Positions 1 through 9,737 of a stretch of 64,000 nt of DNA are shown piece by piece. Within the stretch, counting starts at the first letter, position 1. Every line of letters begins with the position of its first letter. The stretch is from positions 1,736,001 to 1,800,000 of the forward strand of contig NZ_JAVIWS010000001.1 of the NCBI RefSeq assembly GCF_031323975.1, written 5' to 3'. A program made the translations under genes and the position numbers. The notes below the pieces were generated by a model that was not told the origin of the DNA, did no database searches, and saw only the letters and a list, made by a program, of their open reading frames with translations. Origin of the DNA: Escherichia ruysiae. GTDB taxonomy: Bacteria; Pseudomonadota; Gammaproteobacteria; Enterobacterales; Enterobacteriaceae.

Positions 1-772
1 GTTTAATGGCGCGATCGGAGGTCAGGCCGCCAATCACTGGCGTACCGGTTCCTGGCGCGAATGCCGGATCAAGACAGTCGATATCAAAAGTCAGATAAAC
101 CGGCATATCACCCACAATCTGTTTCACCTGGGCGATAACATCATCCACGCTGCGATCGTTCACCTGGCAGGCGTCCAGCACGGTAAAGCCGTTGTCTTTA
201 TCAAACTCGGTACGAATACCAATCTGCACGGAATGATTCGGGTCAATCAGACCTTCTTTTGGCGCGGTATAGAACATCGTGCCGTGGTCAAATTCACAAC
301 CGTTCGCATAGGTATCGGTGTGGGCGTCAAAGTGCACCAGCGCCATTTTGCCGAAATGCTTTGCATGGGCGCGCAGCAGCGGCAGCGTAACAAAGTGGTC
401 ACCACCGAAGGAGAGCATACGCTTACCGGCAGCCAGCAGTTTCTCTGCGTGCGCCTGCAATTTCTCGCTCATCTCACGAGCATCGCCGAAGGCATATACC
501 AGATCGCCGCAGTCCACGACGTTCAGGCGCTCGCGCATGTCGAAATTCCACGGGAAACGGTTGTGTTCCCAGGCCAGGTTAGTTGATACCTGACGGATAG
601 CCGCCGGACCGTGACGACCACCCGCACGACCAGAAGTGGCCATATCGAACGGTACGCCGGTAATCACCCAGTCAGCATCGCTGTCATACGGCTGGAAGTT
701 CATCGGCAGGCGTAAAAAACCAAAGGCGTTGGAAACCAGTGAGTTATCGTATTGATGCCCTAAGGTGCTCAT
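1..772 (-). CDS. speB: Agmatinase SpeB, 3' end outside window
   Basis: Agmatinase hydrolyses agmatine to putrescine and urea, the second step of the arginine decarboxylase route to polyamines. Only the first 257 codons are visible; the E. coli enzyme has 306 residues, so about 49 are missing beyond base 1. The start ATG is the complement of 770-772. The ureohydrolase manganese ligands are all present: GGDH near residue 126, DAHTD near 149-153 and DIDCLD near 230-235. It follows speA on the same strand, but here the two are separated by a lipoprotein gene and a terminator, so speB probably relies on its own promoter. Nothing looks broken in the visible part. Confidence 0.97.
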   Translation of the reverse strand, partial: MSTLGHQYDNSLVSNAFGFLRLPMNFQPYDSDADWVITGVPFDMATSGRAGGRHGPAAIRQVSTNLAWEHNRFPWNFDMRERLNVVDCGDLVYAFGDAREMSEKLQAHAEKLLAAGKRMLSFGGDHFVTLPLLRAHAKHFGKMALVHFDAHTDTYANGCEFDHGTMFYTAPKEGLIDPNHSVQIGIRTEFDKDNGFTVLDACQVNDRSVDDVIAQVKQIVGDMPVYLTFDIDCLDPAFAPGTGTPVIGGLTSDRAIK

Positions 773-800
773 GGATGGACTCCTATTACAAAGTCGATAT

Positions 801-842
801 AAAAAAACCCTTCCGCGTCGTTAGGCCCGACGAGGAAGGGTT
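801..842 (-). terminator. Rho-independent terminator between the lipoprotein gene and speB
   Basis: A stem with arms AACCCTTCC and GGAAGGGTT lies at 807-842. On the minus strand it is followed by a run of T (complement of 801-807). It would end transcripts of the 243-residue lipoprotein gene before speB. Confidence 0.8.
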
Positions 843-907
843 GGATTTGCGAAACACAAGTTTGCGCTAATTATCGCCTTAAATGGGCGAGGCATCAAGC
901 GAGGTTG

Positions 908-1639
908 CTATTTACGACACGGTGGCGGCGCATAGCCATTGTTGTCTGCCGGAAAGGCTTGTCCAGAGCACGGCGGCAGCGCGTTTTTCGCCGGGCCTTG
1001 CAATTCAAAGGCGGCAAAGCCGATCACCCCGGTATTACGCACATCGCCTTGCGCCGAATTGGCGGCGTAGGAATCTGCAACATTGGCGAACTGAAAAGCC
1101 GCTTCGGTATGTTTATCTTTGCGGAATCCTTTAATCGCTAACGAATCACCGGCATTCACAATATAGCCATTGTTATTCAACGAACCTTGTTTACCATTCA
1201 GAACATCCAGGCCATCAACCGTAGCAACGATCTCGTAATTGGTGTTCCGGCTGTAGTTACGGACATATAATTGATAATTCATCCCCACTCTGGCATGAAC
1301 AATATATCGCGGTTCATTATTTGATGAATCATAAACTCGCGTAATAGGTAGAGAATTAAAATTCGCATCACGAATAGCATATTCCAGTTCGTTAATACGA
1401 ATACTATAAACACGGTCGTAGCCGGAAGGAATATTTGTCGAATAATTAATAACGATCATCTCTGCCGGATCGCGCCAGGCGCGTTCAGCAGATACGCCCT
1501 GAACCGTTGAGTGCACATCTCCACCCCAGGCAGTGCCGACATTGCCCGATGCACTGCTATTATACTGCGCATTACTTGAGCAACCAGCCAACAACACGAC
1601 TAATGCCACCAACGCGCTACGTACTTTCCATTTTTTCAT
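908..1639 (-). CDS. Uncharacterised lipoprotein, 243 aa
   Basis: I do not recognise a named gene. The N terminus is a lipoprotein signal: Lys-rich start, hydrophobic stretch, then lipobox LAGC with the acylated Cys near residue 20. The mature part is rich in Asn, Ser and Tyr and predicted mainly beta. A block near residues 160-220 has the pattern of an exported domain family of unknown function: a Gly-Tyr-Ile turn, a Gly-Phe-Arg motif, AAFQF, SYAANS and RNTGVIGFAAFE. It lies between speA and speB, which are direct neighbours in K-12, and has its own terminator. The ATG is preceded by a purine-rich GAGGGAACG site. It is probably an outer-membrane or periplasmic protein; its role is unknown. 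Confidence 0.8.
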   Translation of the reverse strand: MKKWKVRSALVALVVLLAGCSSNAQYNSSASGNVGTAWGGDVHSTVQGVSAERAWRDPAEMIVINYSTNIPSGYDRVYSIRINELEYAIRDANFNSLPITRVYDSSNNEPRYIVHARVGMNYQLYVRNYSRNTNYEIVATVDGLDVLNGKQGSLNNNGYIVNAGDSLAIKGFRKDKHTEAAFQFANVADSYAANSAQGDVRNTGVIGFAAFELQGPAKNALPPCSGQAFPADNNGYAPPPCRK

Positions 1640-1782
1640 TACCGTTCCCTCTATTTAATTAATACAGCGATTGTAGGGGGATTATTTAATAATAAAAGCA
1701 GCCAAATTATTTTTAAGAATATATAAAAAGAAAGCGGGCCAATTTACGTAAATAAATCGACCCGCCAGCGGAATAATCTTAA

Positions 1783-3759
1783 TTATTCATCTTCAAGATA
1801 GGTATATCCGTACAACCCTGCCTCGAACTCTTCCAGGAACTGTTGTTGCAGCTCAGCATCCAGATCGGTTTTCTTCACTTGATCACGGAACTGGGTTAAC
1901 AGCGTTTTCGGATCGAGCTGTACATATTGCAACATGTCCGCAACGGTATCACCTTCATCAGACAGCTCCACTTCTACGCTGCCGTCAGGGAAGACGAACA
2001 CATCAACCGCTTCGGTATCACCGAACAGGTTGTGCATGTTGCCGAGGATCTCCTGATAGGCACCGACCATAAAGAAACCGAGCATCGGCGGATTCTCTGG
2101 ATCGTACTCCGGCATTGGCATTGTCGTGGCAATACCGTCACCATCAATATAGTGGTCGATAGCACCGTCAGAGTCACAGGTGATATCCAGCAGCACAGCG
2201 CGACGTTCCGGCACTTGATCCAGCCCTTCCAGCGGCAGAACCGGGAACAACTGGTCGATCCCCCATGCGTCCGGCATTGACTGGAACAGCGAGAAGTTGA
2301 CGTACATTTTGTCCGCCATACGTTCCTGCAGTTCGTCGATTATCGGACGATGAGCGCGATTTTGCGGATCCAGCTGCTTCTGCACTTCATGGCACATGCT
2401 CAGATAGAGCTGTTCAGCCCATGCACGTTCTTGCAGATTGTAAGTGCCCGAAGAGTATCCGATATGAATATCGTGCAGATCCATCTGGCTGTCATGCAGC
2501 CACTCACGCAGAGAACGGCGAGTCCCCGGTTCGTGCATTTCCTGCCAGGTTTCCCACATGCTTTGCAGGGCGCGCGGTGCGTCTTCTGCAGGTGCGGTCG
2601 GCACTGTGTATTCGTTACGTTCCACGCCGATGATATTTGACACCAGCACGGTGTGATGCGCAGTCACCGCACGACCCGACTCGGTGATTACCGTCGGATG
2701 CGGCAGACCATTTTCTTCACACGCATCACCAATCGCCCAGATGATGTTGTTAGCGTATTCATTGAGGCCGTAGTTCACCGAACAGTCGGACTGCGAACGG
2801 GTGCCTTCATAATCCACGCCCAGGCCGCCGCCGACGTCGAAGCACTGAATATTGACGCCCAGCTTGTGCAGTTCCACATAGAAACGCGCGGATTCACGAA
2901 CGCCTGTCGCGATATCGCGAATATTCGCCATCTGCGAACCGAGGTGGAAGTGCAGCAGTTGCAGACTGTCGAGACGCCCGGCTTCACGCAGCGTTTCAAC
3001 CAGTTGCAGTACCTGAGTCGCAGCCAGGCCGAACTTCGATTTTTCCCCGCCGGAGGACTGCCATTTACCGGAGCCCTGCGAAGCCAGACGTGCACGCACG
3101 CCCAGACGAGGAACGACATTCAGACGTTCTGCTTCATCCAGCACAATGGCAATTTCTGACATCTTCTCAATGACCAGATAGACCTTGTGGCCCATCTTCT
3201 CGCCAATTAATGCCAGGCGGATATATTCGCGGTCCTTATAACCGTTGCAAACGATGACGCTACGGGTCATGCCAGCATGTGCCAGCACCGCCATCAACTC
3301 CGCTTTGGAACCGGCTTCCAGGCCCAGCGGTTCGCCCGAATGAATCAGGGACTCAATCACGCGGCGGTGCTGGTTAACTTTGATCGGATAAACGAGGAAG
3401 TAATCGCCGTTATAGCCGTAGGATTCCCGCGCACGTTTGAACGCGGCGTTAATAGAACGCAAACGGTGCTGCAGGATCTGTGGGAAACAGAACAGTGCAG
3501 GCAGACGCTGGCCCTGTGCTTCACGAGTTTTCACTAACTGCGCGAGATCGACGCGAGCTTCCGGGACGTCCGGGTCCGGGCACACGCTAATGTGGCCCAG
3601 CTCGTTAACGTCATAGTAGTTATTGCCCCACCAGGCAATATTGTAAGTACGCAGCATCTTGCTGGCTTCCTGGGAGCTCATTGCAACCTCCTGCATGGAG
3701 CGTAGTACACCGTGTTCGCCCGCTGACGAAGGCAAACTCATAGACATGTCGTCAGACAT
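1783..3759 (-). CDS. speA: Biosynthetic arginine decarboxylase SpeA
   Basis: SpeA decarboxylates arginine to agmatine, the first step of the alternative putrescine route completed by SpeB. The 658 residues match the E. coli enzyme almost exactly. It is a PLP-dependent fold III decarboxylase: the cofactor Lys is K127 in the context VYPIKVNQ, and a Gly-rich phosphate-binding GGGLG lies near residue 315. The start at the complement of 3757-3759 (MSDDMS) is chosen over an upstream in-frame TTG because it gives the family length and has GAGG just upstream. The yqgB stop lies 8 bases before it, so the two are probably co-transcribed and possibly translationally coupled. Confidence 0.98.
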   Translation of the reverse strand: MSDDMSMSLPSSAGEHGVLRSMQEVAMSSQEASKMLRTYNIAWWGNNYYDVNELGHISVCPDPDVPEARVDLAQLVKTREAQGQRLPALFCFPQILQHRLRSINAAFKRARESYGYNGDYFLVYPIKVNQHRRVIESLIHSGEPLGLEAGSKAELMAVLAHAGMTRSVIVCNGYKDREYIRLALIGEKMGHKVYLVIEKMSEIAIVLDEAERLNVVPRLGVRARLASQGSGKWQSSGGEKSKFGLAATQVLQLVETLREAGRLDSLQLLHFHLGSQMANIRDIATGVRESARFYVELHKLGVNIQCFDVGGGLGVDYEGTRSQSDCSVNYGLNEYANNIIWAIGDACEENGLPHPTVITESGRAVTAHHTVLVSNIIGVERNEYTVPTAPAEDAPRALQSMWETWQEMHEPGTRRSLREWLHDSQMDLHDIHIGYSSGTYNLQERAWAEQLYLSMCHEVQKQLDPQNRAHRPIIDELQERMADKMYVNFSLFQSMPDAWGIDQLFPVLPLEGLDQVPERRAVLLDITCDSDGAIDHYIDGDGIATTMPMPEYDPENPPMLGFFMVGAYQEILGNMHNLFGDTEAVDVFVFPDGSVEVELSDEGDTVADMLQYVQLDPKTLLTQFRDQVKKTDLDAELQQQFLEEFEAGLYGYTYLEDE

Positions 3760-3767
3760 AGCGAACC

Positions 3768-3899
3768 TCAAATTATTTTATTAAGTGTAAAACAGTTAAC
3801 CACTATCGCAGCCTGAAACTGCGATAACAACCCATAAGCACACGGATTTTCCAGCAGCGTATGCTGACGCTCCGACTGCGCAACCGGTTTCTTTTTCAT
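3768..3899 (-). CDS. yqgB: Small protein YqgB, 43 aa
   Basis: This 43-residue protein ([10 protein letters not shown]...) ends 8 bases before the speA start and is read in the same direction. In E. coli YqgB is an acid-response small protein encoded in the speA leader. The ATG is the complement of 3897-3899; the longer open frame above it has no support. The C-terminal half is mildly hydrophobic. The context suggests a leader peptide or small regulator acting on speA output. Confidence 0.8.
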   Translation of the reverse strand: MKKKPVAQSERQHTLLENPCAYGLLSQFQAAIVVNCFTLNKII

Positions 3900-4036
3900 A
3901 ACATTATTAAACACATAACCGAACGTAAGTGTGACAGTTCGGCGAAACCACGAGAAAACTCTTGTTTTTTTACAAGAGCGCCCTTGTTCAGTCTTCAGTA
4001 ACTGTTGCCAGCTCTTGAATCCTGAGAAGCGCCGAG

Positions 4037-4252
4037 ATGGGTATAACATCGGCAGGTATGCAATGCAGAGATGCAGAATGCGGGGAACGAATCTACACCA
4101 GAACGGTGCGACAGATTAAGCAGCAGACAACGATTCATTATTTCGTATCACCTCCACGGCCGCCTGCGAAGACGAACCAACAAGCTAAAACACTGATTTC
4201 AACCCGGCTGGAAGTGGCAACACGAAAGAAACGTCGTGTGCTTTTTATTTAA
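4037..4252 (+). CDS. yqgC: Hypothetical protein YqgC, 71 aa
   Basis: A 71-residue frame with ATG at 4037, basic and proline-rich, ending KKRRVLFI. Length and sequence match the K-12 entry yqgC, for which no function is known. It lies between divergent speA and metK and runs towards metK. No clear ribosome site precedes the ATG, so it may be a chance frame or lie in the metK upstream region. Confidence 0.4.
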   Translation: MGITSAGMQCRDAECGERIYTRTVRQIKQQTTIHYFVSPPRPPAKTNQQAKTLISTRLEVATRKKRRVLFI

Positions 4253-4555
4253 GCCGCGCGCCGCGTTTTATACCCCACAATGGCAGAAAATTGCAAAAGA
4301 TAAATACGCAGAATGCCAGCATTGTCAGGAAAAATTTCCAGCTACGTTTTTAGCAGAATGAGACACGATTCAAAAAAAAGTGGAAATTGGGTGAAGAAGT
4401 GACCTAAAATAGCCGTCCAGATGTTAATCCATCCATACTGATTAACACTCAGACTGCCAGTGTTTTTAATCTGCAGAGTCGTGGTAGGATCCGCTACCAC
4501 AGAAAATCCACACAACAGTTTGAGCTAACTAAATTCTCTTTTGGTGATATTAAAT
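4253..4555 (+). promoter_or_regulatory. metK upstream region with tandem Met boxes
   Basis: The stretch before metK holds adjacent 8-base units resembling the MetJ box AGACGTCT: AGCCGTCC at 4411-4418, AGATGTTA at 4419-4426 and ATCCATCC at 4427-4434. MetJ with S-adenosylmethionine binds such tandem boxes and represses met genes, metK included. Between the boxes and the gene lies a short A+T-rich leader. No coding frame is convincing here. Confidence 0.7.
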
Positions 4556-5710
4556 ATGGCAAAACACCTTTTTACGTCCGAGTCCGTCTCTGAAGGGCAT
4601 CCTGACAAAATTGCTGACCAAATCTCTGATGCTGTTTTAGATGCGATCCTCGAACAGGATCCGAAAGCACGCGTTGCTTGCGAAACCTACGTAAAAACCG
4701 GCATGGTCTTAGTTGGCGGTGAAATCACCACCAGCGCCTGGGTAGACATCGAAGAGATCACCCGTAACACCGTTCGTGAAATTGGCTATGTGCATTCCGA
4801 CATGGGCTTTGACGCTAACTCCTGTGCGGTTCTGAGCGCCATCGGCAAACAATCTCCTGACATCAACCAGGGCGTTGACCGTGCCGATCCGCTGGAACAG
4901 GGCGCGGGTGACCAGGGTCTGATGTTTGGCTACGCGACCAATGAAACCGACGTGCTGATGCCAGCACCAATCACCTATGCACACCGTTTGGTACAGCGTC
5001 AGGCTGAAGTGCGTAAAAACGGCACTCTGCCGTGGCTACGCCCGGACGCGAAAAGCCAGGTGACTTTCCAGTATGACGACGGCAAAATCGTCGGCATCGA
5101 TGCTGTAGTGCTTTCCACCCAGCATTCTGAAGAGATCGACCAGAAATCCCTGCAAGAAGCGGTGATGGAAGAGATCATCAAGCCGATTCTGCCCGCTGAA
5201 TGGCTGACTTCCGCAACCAAATTCTTCATCAACCCGACCGGACGTTTTGTTATCGGCGGCCCGATGGGTGACTGCGGTCTGACTGGTCGTAAAATCATCG
5301 TTGATACCTACGGCGGCATGGCTCGCCACGGTGGCGGTGCGTTCTCTGGTAAAGATCCATCAAAAGTGGACCGCTCCGCAGCCTACGCGGCACGTTATGT
5401 AGCGAAAAACATCGTTGCTGCAGGTCTGGCCGACCGTTGTGAAATTCAGGTTTCCTACGCGATCGGCGTGGCAGAACCGACCTCCATCATGGTCGAAACT
5501 TTCGGTACTGAGAAAGTGCCTTCTGAACAGCTGACCCTGCTGGTACGCGAGTTCTTCGACCTGCGTCCATACGGTCTGATTCAGATGCTGGATCTGCTGC
5601 ACCCGATCTACAAAGAGACTGCGGCATACGGTCACTTTGGTCGCGAACATTTCCCATGGGAAAAAACCGACAAAGCGCAACTGCTGCGCGATGCAGCCGG
5701 TCTGAAATAA
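4556..5710 (+). CDS. metK: S-adenosylmethionine synthetase MetK
   Basis: MetK joins methionine and ATP to make S-adenosylmethionine, the methyl donor and, after decarboxylation, the aminopropyl donor for spermidine. The 384 residues match the E. coli enzyme throughout. Visible signatures are [11 protein letters not shown] near residue 10 (with the catalytic His), [11 protein letters not shown] near 116 and the glycine-rich [16 protein letters not shown] near 260. The start ATG at 4556 (MAKHLF) is preferred to an upstream in-frame GTG since it gives the family N terminus. It is probably a single-gene unit: Met boxes lie upstream and a strong terminator directly follows. Confidence 0.99.
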
Positions 5711-5728
5711 TCTTTTATCCCTGCTTTC

Positions 5729-5760
5729 AAAGGCCAGCCTCGTGCTGGCCTTTTTCTTTT
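5729..5760 (+). terminator. metK terminator
   Basis: Stem arms AAGGCCAGC and GCTGGCCTT with a five-base loop (CTCGT), followed by TTTCTTTT. This is a classical intrinsic terminator 20 bases after the metK stop. Confidence 0.9.
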
Positions 5761-5776
5761 ACCTCACCGAGGTGGA

Positions 5777-5800
5777 TAGGCGTTCACGCCGCATCCGGCA
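5777..5800 (+). repeat. REP-like palindromic unit
   Basis: The sequence ATAGGCGTTCACGCCGCATCCGGC has the core of an enterobacterial REP element (GGCGT...ACGCCGCATCCGGC). It lies between the metK terminator and the galP promoter and is a single partial unit. Confidence 0.6.
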
Positions 5801-6046
5801 AAAAGCTGCCCGCACAATAACATCATTCTTCCTGAACACGTTTTACCGCAAATTATCACCACTACTGAAACCGATTACACCCACCACACCAACAAAATAT
5901 TTATACTATTTTCACTATATTATTCAGTTTTCACAGCTGTTACATTTCTTTTCAGTAAAGTCTTAATTGCAGATAACTGCGTTTAATCTATGATGATATA
6001 ACTCAATTATTTTCATGCACTTAAATCATAACTAAGATGAATGTTA
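5801..6046. other. A+T-rich spacer between metK and galP
   Basis: Between the REP-like unit and the galP operator the DNA is A+T-rich, without a believable gene. A 74-residue frame crosses it but looks like a chance frame. Confidence 0.6.
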
Positions 6047-6062
6047 GTGTAAGCGATTACAC
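6047..6062 (+). promoter_or_regulatory. GalR/GalS operator upstream of galP
   Basis: GTGTAAGCGATTACAC fits the GalR/GalS consensus GTGTAANCGNTTACAC at every fixed position. It lies about 80 bases before the galP start and should give galactose-inducible control. Confidence 0.9.
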
Positions 6063-6065
6063 CAA

Positions 6066-6081
6066 TGTGATTTGCCTCACA
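6066..6081 (+). promoter_or_regulatory. CRP site upstream of galP
   Basis: TGTGATTTGCCTCACA is an exact TGTGA-N6-TCACA palindrome, the CRP core, starting 4 bases after the Gal operator. The pair fits catabolite-activated, galactose-induced transcription of galP. Confidence 0.9.
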
Positions 6082-6143
6082 TCTTTTTACGTCGTACTCA
6101 CCTATCTTAATTCACAATAAAAAATAACATATTGGAGGGCATC

Positions 6144-7538
6144 ATGCCTGACGCTAAAAAACAGGGGCGGTCAAACAAGGCAATGACGTTTTTTGTCTGC
6201 TTCCTTGCCGCTCTGGCGGGATTACTCTTTGGCCTGGATATCGGTGTAATTGCTGGCGCATTGCCGTTTATTGCAGATGAATTCCAGATAACCTCGCACA
6301 CGCAAGAATGGGTCGTAAGCTCCATGATGTTTGGTGCGGCAGTCGGTGCGGTAGGCAGTGGCTGGCTCTCTTTTAAACTCGGGCGCAAAAAGAGCCTGAT
6401 GATCGGCGCAATCCTGTTTGTTGCCGGTTCGCTGTTTTCTGCGGCTGCGCCGAACGTTGAAGTGCTGATTCTTTCCCGCGTTCTGCTGGGGCTGGCGGTG
6501 GGTGTTGCCTCTTATACCGCGCCGCTTTACCTCTCTGAAATTGCACCGGAAAAAATTCGCGGCAGTATGATTTCGATGTATCAGCTGATGATTACCATCG
6601 GCATCCTCGGTGCTTATCTTTCTGATACCGCCTTCAGCTACACCGGCGCATGGCGCTGGATGCTGGGTGTGATTATCATCCCGGCAATTTTGCTGCTGAT
6701 TGGTGTCTTCTTCCTGCCAGACAGCCCACGTTGGTTTGCCGCCAAACGCCGTTTTGTTGATGCCGAACGCGTGCTGCTACGCCTGCGTGACACCAGCGCG
6801 GAAGCGAAACGCGAACTGGATGAAATCCGTGAAAGTTTGCAGGTTAAACAGAGTGGCTGGGCGCTGTTTAAAGAGAACAGTAACTTCCGCCGCGCGGTGT
6901 TCCTTGGCGTACTGTTGCAGGTGATGCAGCAGTTCACCGGCATGAACGTCATCATGTATTACGCGCCGAAAATCTTCGAACTGGCGGGTTATACTAACAC
7001 CACAGAGCAAATGTGGGGGACGGTGATCGTCGGCCTGACCAACGTACTCGCCACCTTTATCGCTATCGGCCTTGTTGACCGCTGGGGACGTAAACCAACG
7101 CTGACGCTGGGTTTCCTCGTCATGGCTGCGGGCATGGGCGTGCTGGGTACAATGATGCATATCGGTATTCACTCACCGTCGGCGCAGTATTTCGCTATCG
7201 CCATGTTGCTGATGTTTATTGTCGGTTTTGCGATGAGCGCCGGTCCGCTGATTTGGGTACTGTGCTCCGAAATTCAGCCGCTGAAAGGCCGCGATTTTGG
7301 CATCACCTGCTCCACCGCCACCAACTGGATTGCCAACATGATCGTCGGCGCAACGTTCCTGACCATGCTCAACACGCTGGGCAACGCCAACACCTTCTGG
7401 GTGTATGCGGCTCTGAACGTGCTGTTTATCCTGCTGACGCTGTGGCTGGTGCCGGAAACCAAACACGTTTCGCTGGAACATATTGAACGTAATCTGATGA
7501 AAGGTCGAAAACTGCGCGAAATCGGCGCTCACGATTAA
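6144..7538 (+). CDS. galP: Galactose-proton symporter GalP
   Basis: GalP imports galactose and other hexoses with a proton across the inner membrane. The 464 residues match the E. coli protein. It is a major facilitator with 12 predicted membrane spans; sugar-porter signatures are GRKK after helix 2, PDSPRW before the central loop, DRWGRKP in the second half and PETK after helix 12. ATG at 6144 has a strong TTGGAGGG ribosome site; an upstream in-frame TTG is not needed. Regulation is expected through the GalR/GalS and CRP sites just upstream. Confidence 0.98.
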   Translation: MPDAKKQGRSNKAMTFFVCFLAALAGLLFGLDIGVIAGALPFIADEFQITSHTQEWVVSSMMFGAAVGAVGSGWLSFKLGRKKSLMIGAILFVAGSLFSAAAPNVEVLILSRVLLGLAVGVASYTAPLYLSEIAPEKIRGSMISMYQLMITIGILGAYLSDTAFSYTGAWRWMLGVIIIPAILLLIGVFFLPDSPRWFAAKRRFVDAERVLLRLRDTSAEAKRELDEIRESLQVKQSGWALFKENSNFRRAVFLGVLLQVMQQFTGMNVIMYYAPKIFELAGYTNTTEQMWGTVIVGLTNVLATFIAIGLVDRWGRKPTLTLGFLVMAAGMGVLGTMMHIGIHSPSAQYFAIAMLLMFIVGFAMSAGPLIWVLCSEIQPLKGRDFGITCSTATNWIANMIVGATFLTMLNTLGNANTFWVYAALNVLFILLTLWLVPETKHVSLEHIERNLMKGRKLREIGAHD

Positions 7539-7547
7539 TCTCCTCAG

Positions 7548-7572
7548 GCTTCCTCCCGTCGCGGAGGAAGCC
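7548..7572 (+). terminator. Hairpin after galP
   Basis: Perfect arms GGCTTCCTCC and GGAGGAAGCC with a five-base loop lie 10 bases after the galP stop. There is no long T run behind it, so it may be a weak terminator or a 3'-end stabilising hairpin. Confidence 0.6.
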
Positions 7573-7614
7573 GCCTCTTGCAGTCATCTTTTCTTCGCTT
7601 TATCCTCAGCCGCT

Positions 7615-8112
7615 ATGAAAACTTCCCGTCTCCCTATCGCCATCCAACAGGCCGTTATGCTTCGCCTGCGGGAAAAACTCGCCCAGGCCAACCTGAAGCT
7701 GGGGCGTAATTACCCGGAGCCAAAAATTTCGTACACCCAGCGTGGTACATCCGCCGGAACAGCATGGCTGGACAGCTATGAAATTCGCCTCAATCCGGTG
7801 CTGCTGATGGAAAACAGCGAGGCTTTTATAGAAGAAGTGGTGCCGCACGAACTGGCGCATCTGTTGGTCTGGAAACACTTCGGTCGTGTGGCGCCGCACG
7901 GCAAAGAATGGAAGTGGATGATGGAAAGCGTGCTGGGCGTTCCCGCCCGCCGCACGCATCAGTTTGAGCTACAATCCGTGCGCCGCAACACCTTCCCTTA
8001 CCGCTGTAAATGCCAGGAGCATCAGCTTACCGTGCGCCGCCATAACCGCGTGGTGCGTGGAGAGGCCGTCTATCGCTGCGTTCACTGCGGTGAACAACTG
8101 GTTGCCCAATAA
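7615..8112 (+). CDS. sprT: SprT family zinc metalloprotein
   Basis: 165 residues, the length of E. coli SprT. The zinc-protease motif HELAH is at residues 78-82 and a C-terminal zinc ribbon is visible (CKCQEH near 144, then CVHCGE near 156). SprT-like proteins share a fold with SPRTN proteases; in E. coli the gene is mapped near galP and its substrate is not settled. It stands between galP and endA on the same strand. The ATG at 7615 gives the family length. Confidence 0.95.
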   Translation: MKTSRLPIAIQQAVMLRLREKLAQANLKLGRNYPEPKISYTQRGTSAGTAWLDSYEIRLNPVLLMENSEAFIEEVVPHELAHLLVWKHFGRVAPHGKEWKWMMESVLGVPARRTHQFELQSVRRNTFPYRCKCQEHQLTVRRHNRVVRGEAVYRCVHCGEQLVAQ

Positions 8113-8206
8113 CCAGTAGAACTATCAGGAATTTTACTGATCTGGCTGATTGCATACCAAAACAACTTTCGCTACGTTGCTCGCTCGTTTTAACACGGAG
8201 TAAGTG

Positions 8207-8914
8207 ATGTACCGTAATTTGTCTGTGGCTGCGGTGGTACTGAGCGCAGCATTTTCCGGCCCTGCATTGGCCGAAGGCATCAATAGTTTTTCCCAGGCGA
8301 AAACAGCAGCGGTAAAAGTCTACGCTGATGTGCCGGGAACATTTTACTGCGGATGTAAAATCAACTGGCAGGGTAAAAAAGGCATCGTGGATCTGGAGTC
8401 GTGCGGATACCAGGTGCGCAAAAATGAAAACCGCGCCAGCCGCGTAGAGTGGGAACATGTGGTTCCTGCCTGGCAGTTCGGTCACCAGCGTCAGTGCTGG
8501 CAAGACGGTGGACGTAAAAACTGCGCCAAAGATCCGGTTTATCGCAAAATGGAAAGCGATATGCATAACCTTCAGCCCGCAATAGGCGAAGTGAACGGCG
8601 ATCGCGGCAATTTTATGTATAGTCAGTGGAACGGCGGCGAAGGGCAGTACGGGCAGTGTGCCATGAAGGTGGATTTCAAAGAAAAAGTGGCTGAACCACC
8701 CGCTCATACGCGAGGCATCATTGCACGAACTTATTTCTACATGCGTGACCAGTACAACCTGACACTCTCACGCCAACAAACGCAGCTTTTTAACGCCTGG
8801 AACAAGATGTATCCGGTGACCGACTGGGAGTGTGAGCGCGACGAACGTATTGCAAAGATTCAAGGCAATCATAACCCGTATGTGCAACGCGCTTGCCAGG
8901 CGCGAAAGAGCTAA
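8207..8914 (+). CDS. endA: Periplasmic endonuclease I EndA
   Basis: EndA is the non-specific periplasmic DNase that cuts double-stranded DNA. The 235 residues start with a signal peptide ending near PALA-EG. The nuclease core carries [14 protein letters not shown] near residue 80 with the His of the beta-beta-alpha metal active site, followed by a Cys pair (QCW...NCAK) and a downstream NGDRGNF. ATG at 8207 follows CACGGAG; a GTG three bases upstream gives one extra residue and is less likely. Confidence 0.97.
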   Translation: MYRNLSVAAVVLSAAFSGPALAEGINSFSQAKTAAVKVYADVPGTFYCGCKINWQGKKGIVDLESCGYQVRKNENRASRVEWEHVVPAWQFGHQRQCWQDGGRKNCAKDPVYRKMESDMHNLQPAIGEVNGDRGNFMYSQWNGGEGQYGQCAMKVDFKEKVAEPPAHTRGIIARTYFYMRDQYNLTLSRQQTQLFNAWNKMYPVTDWECERDERIAKIQGNHNPYVQRACQARKS

Positions 8915-8949
8915 CCTACACTAGCGGGATTCTTTTTGTTAACCCCTAC

Positions 8950-8972
8950 CCCACGCGGACAACCGCGTGGGG
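8950..8972 (+). terminator. Hairpin between endA and rsmE
   Basis: Arms CCCCACGCGG and CCGCGTGGGG flank a short ACAA loop, with no T run. It is probably an endA 3'-end structure, or it may modulate read-through into rsmE. Confidence 0.5.
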
Positions 8973-8993
8973 AGACGACGCGGATTTTTAACC

Positions 8994-9725
8994 ATGCGTA
9001 TCCCCCGCATTTATCATCCAGAACCACTTATCAGCAACTCTCACATCGCGCTTTGCGAAGATGCCGCCAACCATATCGGACGTGTGCTGCGTATGGGACC
9101 TGGACAGGCGTTACAATTGTTTGACGGCAGCAACCAGGTCTTTGACGCAGAAATTACCAGCGCCAGCAAAAAAAGTGTCGAAGTAAAAGTGCTGGAAGGT
9201 CAGCTCGACGATCGTGAATCCCCGTTGCATATTCATCTCGGTCAGGTGATGTCGCGCGGTGAAAAAATGGAATTTACTATCCAGAAATCGATCGAACTTG
9301 GAGTAAGTCTCATTACGCCACTTTTTTCTGAACGCTGCGGCGTTAAACTGGATAGCGAACGTCTGAACAAGAAGCTCCAGCAGTGGCAGAAGATTGCAAT
9401 TGCTGCCTGTGAGCAGTGTGGTCGTAACCGGGTGCCGGAAATCCGTCCAGCGATGGATCTGGAAGCCTGGTGTGCAGAGCAGGATGAAGGGCTGAAACTG
9501 AATCTTCACCCACGCGCCAGTAACAGCATCAATACGTTGCCGTTACCGGTTGAACGCGTCCGCCTGCTGATTGGCCCGGAAGGCGGTTTATCGGCAGATG
9601 AAATTGCCATGACTGCCCGCTATCAATTTACTGATATCCTGTTGGGACCTCGCGTTTTGCGTACAGAGACAACTGCGCTCACCGCCATTACCGCGCTACA
9701 AGTACGATTTGGCGATTTGGGCTAA
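8994..9725 (+). CDS. rsmE: 16S rRNA m3U1498 methyltransferase RsmE
   Basis: RsmE methylates N3 of U1498 in 16S rRNA using S-adenosylmethionine. The 243 residues match E. coli. An N-terminal PUA-like region is followed by a SPOUT (knotted) domain with [13 protein letters not shown] near 195 and [12 protein letters not shown] near 220, which form the cofactor knot. ATG at 8994 (MRIPRIYH) gives the family start. It lies 12 bases before gshB and probably shares its transcript. Confidence 0.97.
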   Translation: MRIPRIYHPEPLISNSHIALCEDAANHIGRVLRMGPGQALQLFDGSNQVFDAEITSASKKSVEVKVLEGQLDDRESPLHIHLGQVMSRGEKMEFTIQKSIELGVSLITPLFSERCGVKLDSERLNKKLQQWQKIAIAACEQCGRNRVPEIRPAMDLEAWCAEQDEGLKLNLHPRASNSINTLPLPVERVRLLIGPEGGLSADEIAMTARYQFTDILLGPRVLRTETTALTAITALQVRFGDLG

Positions 9726-9737
9726 CGGAGAAGAATA

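Noticed and set aside
4253..4410. A minus-strand gene corresponding to yqgD of K-12.
   Set aside because: I found no supported frame of useful length on the minus strand here.
8967..8993. Longer N terminus for RsmE starting at a GTG.
   Set aside because: The nine extra residues lie in the hairpin region and are absent from the family; ATG at 8994 is better.
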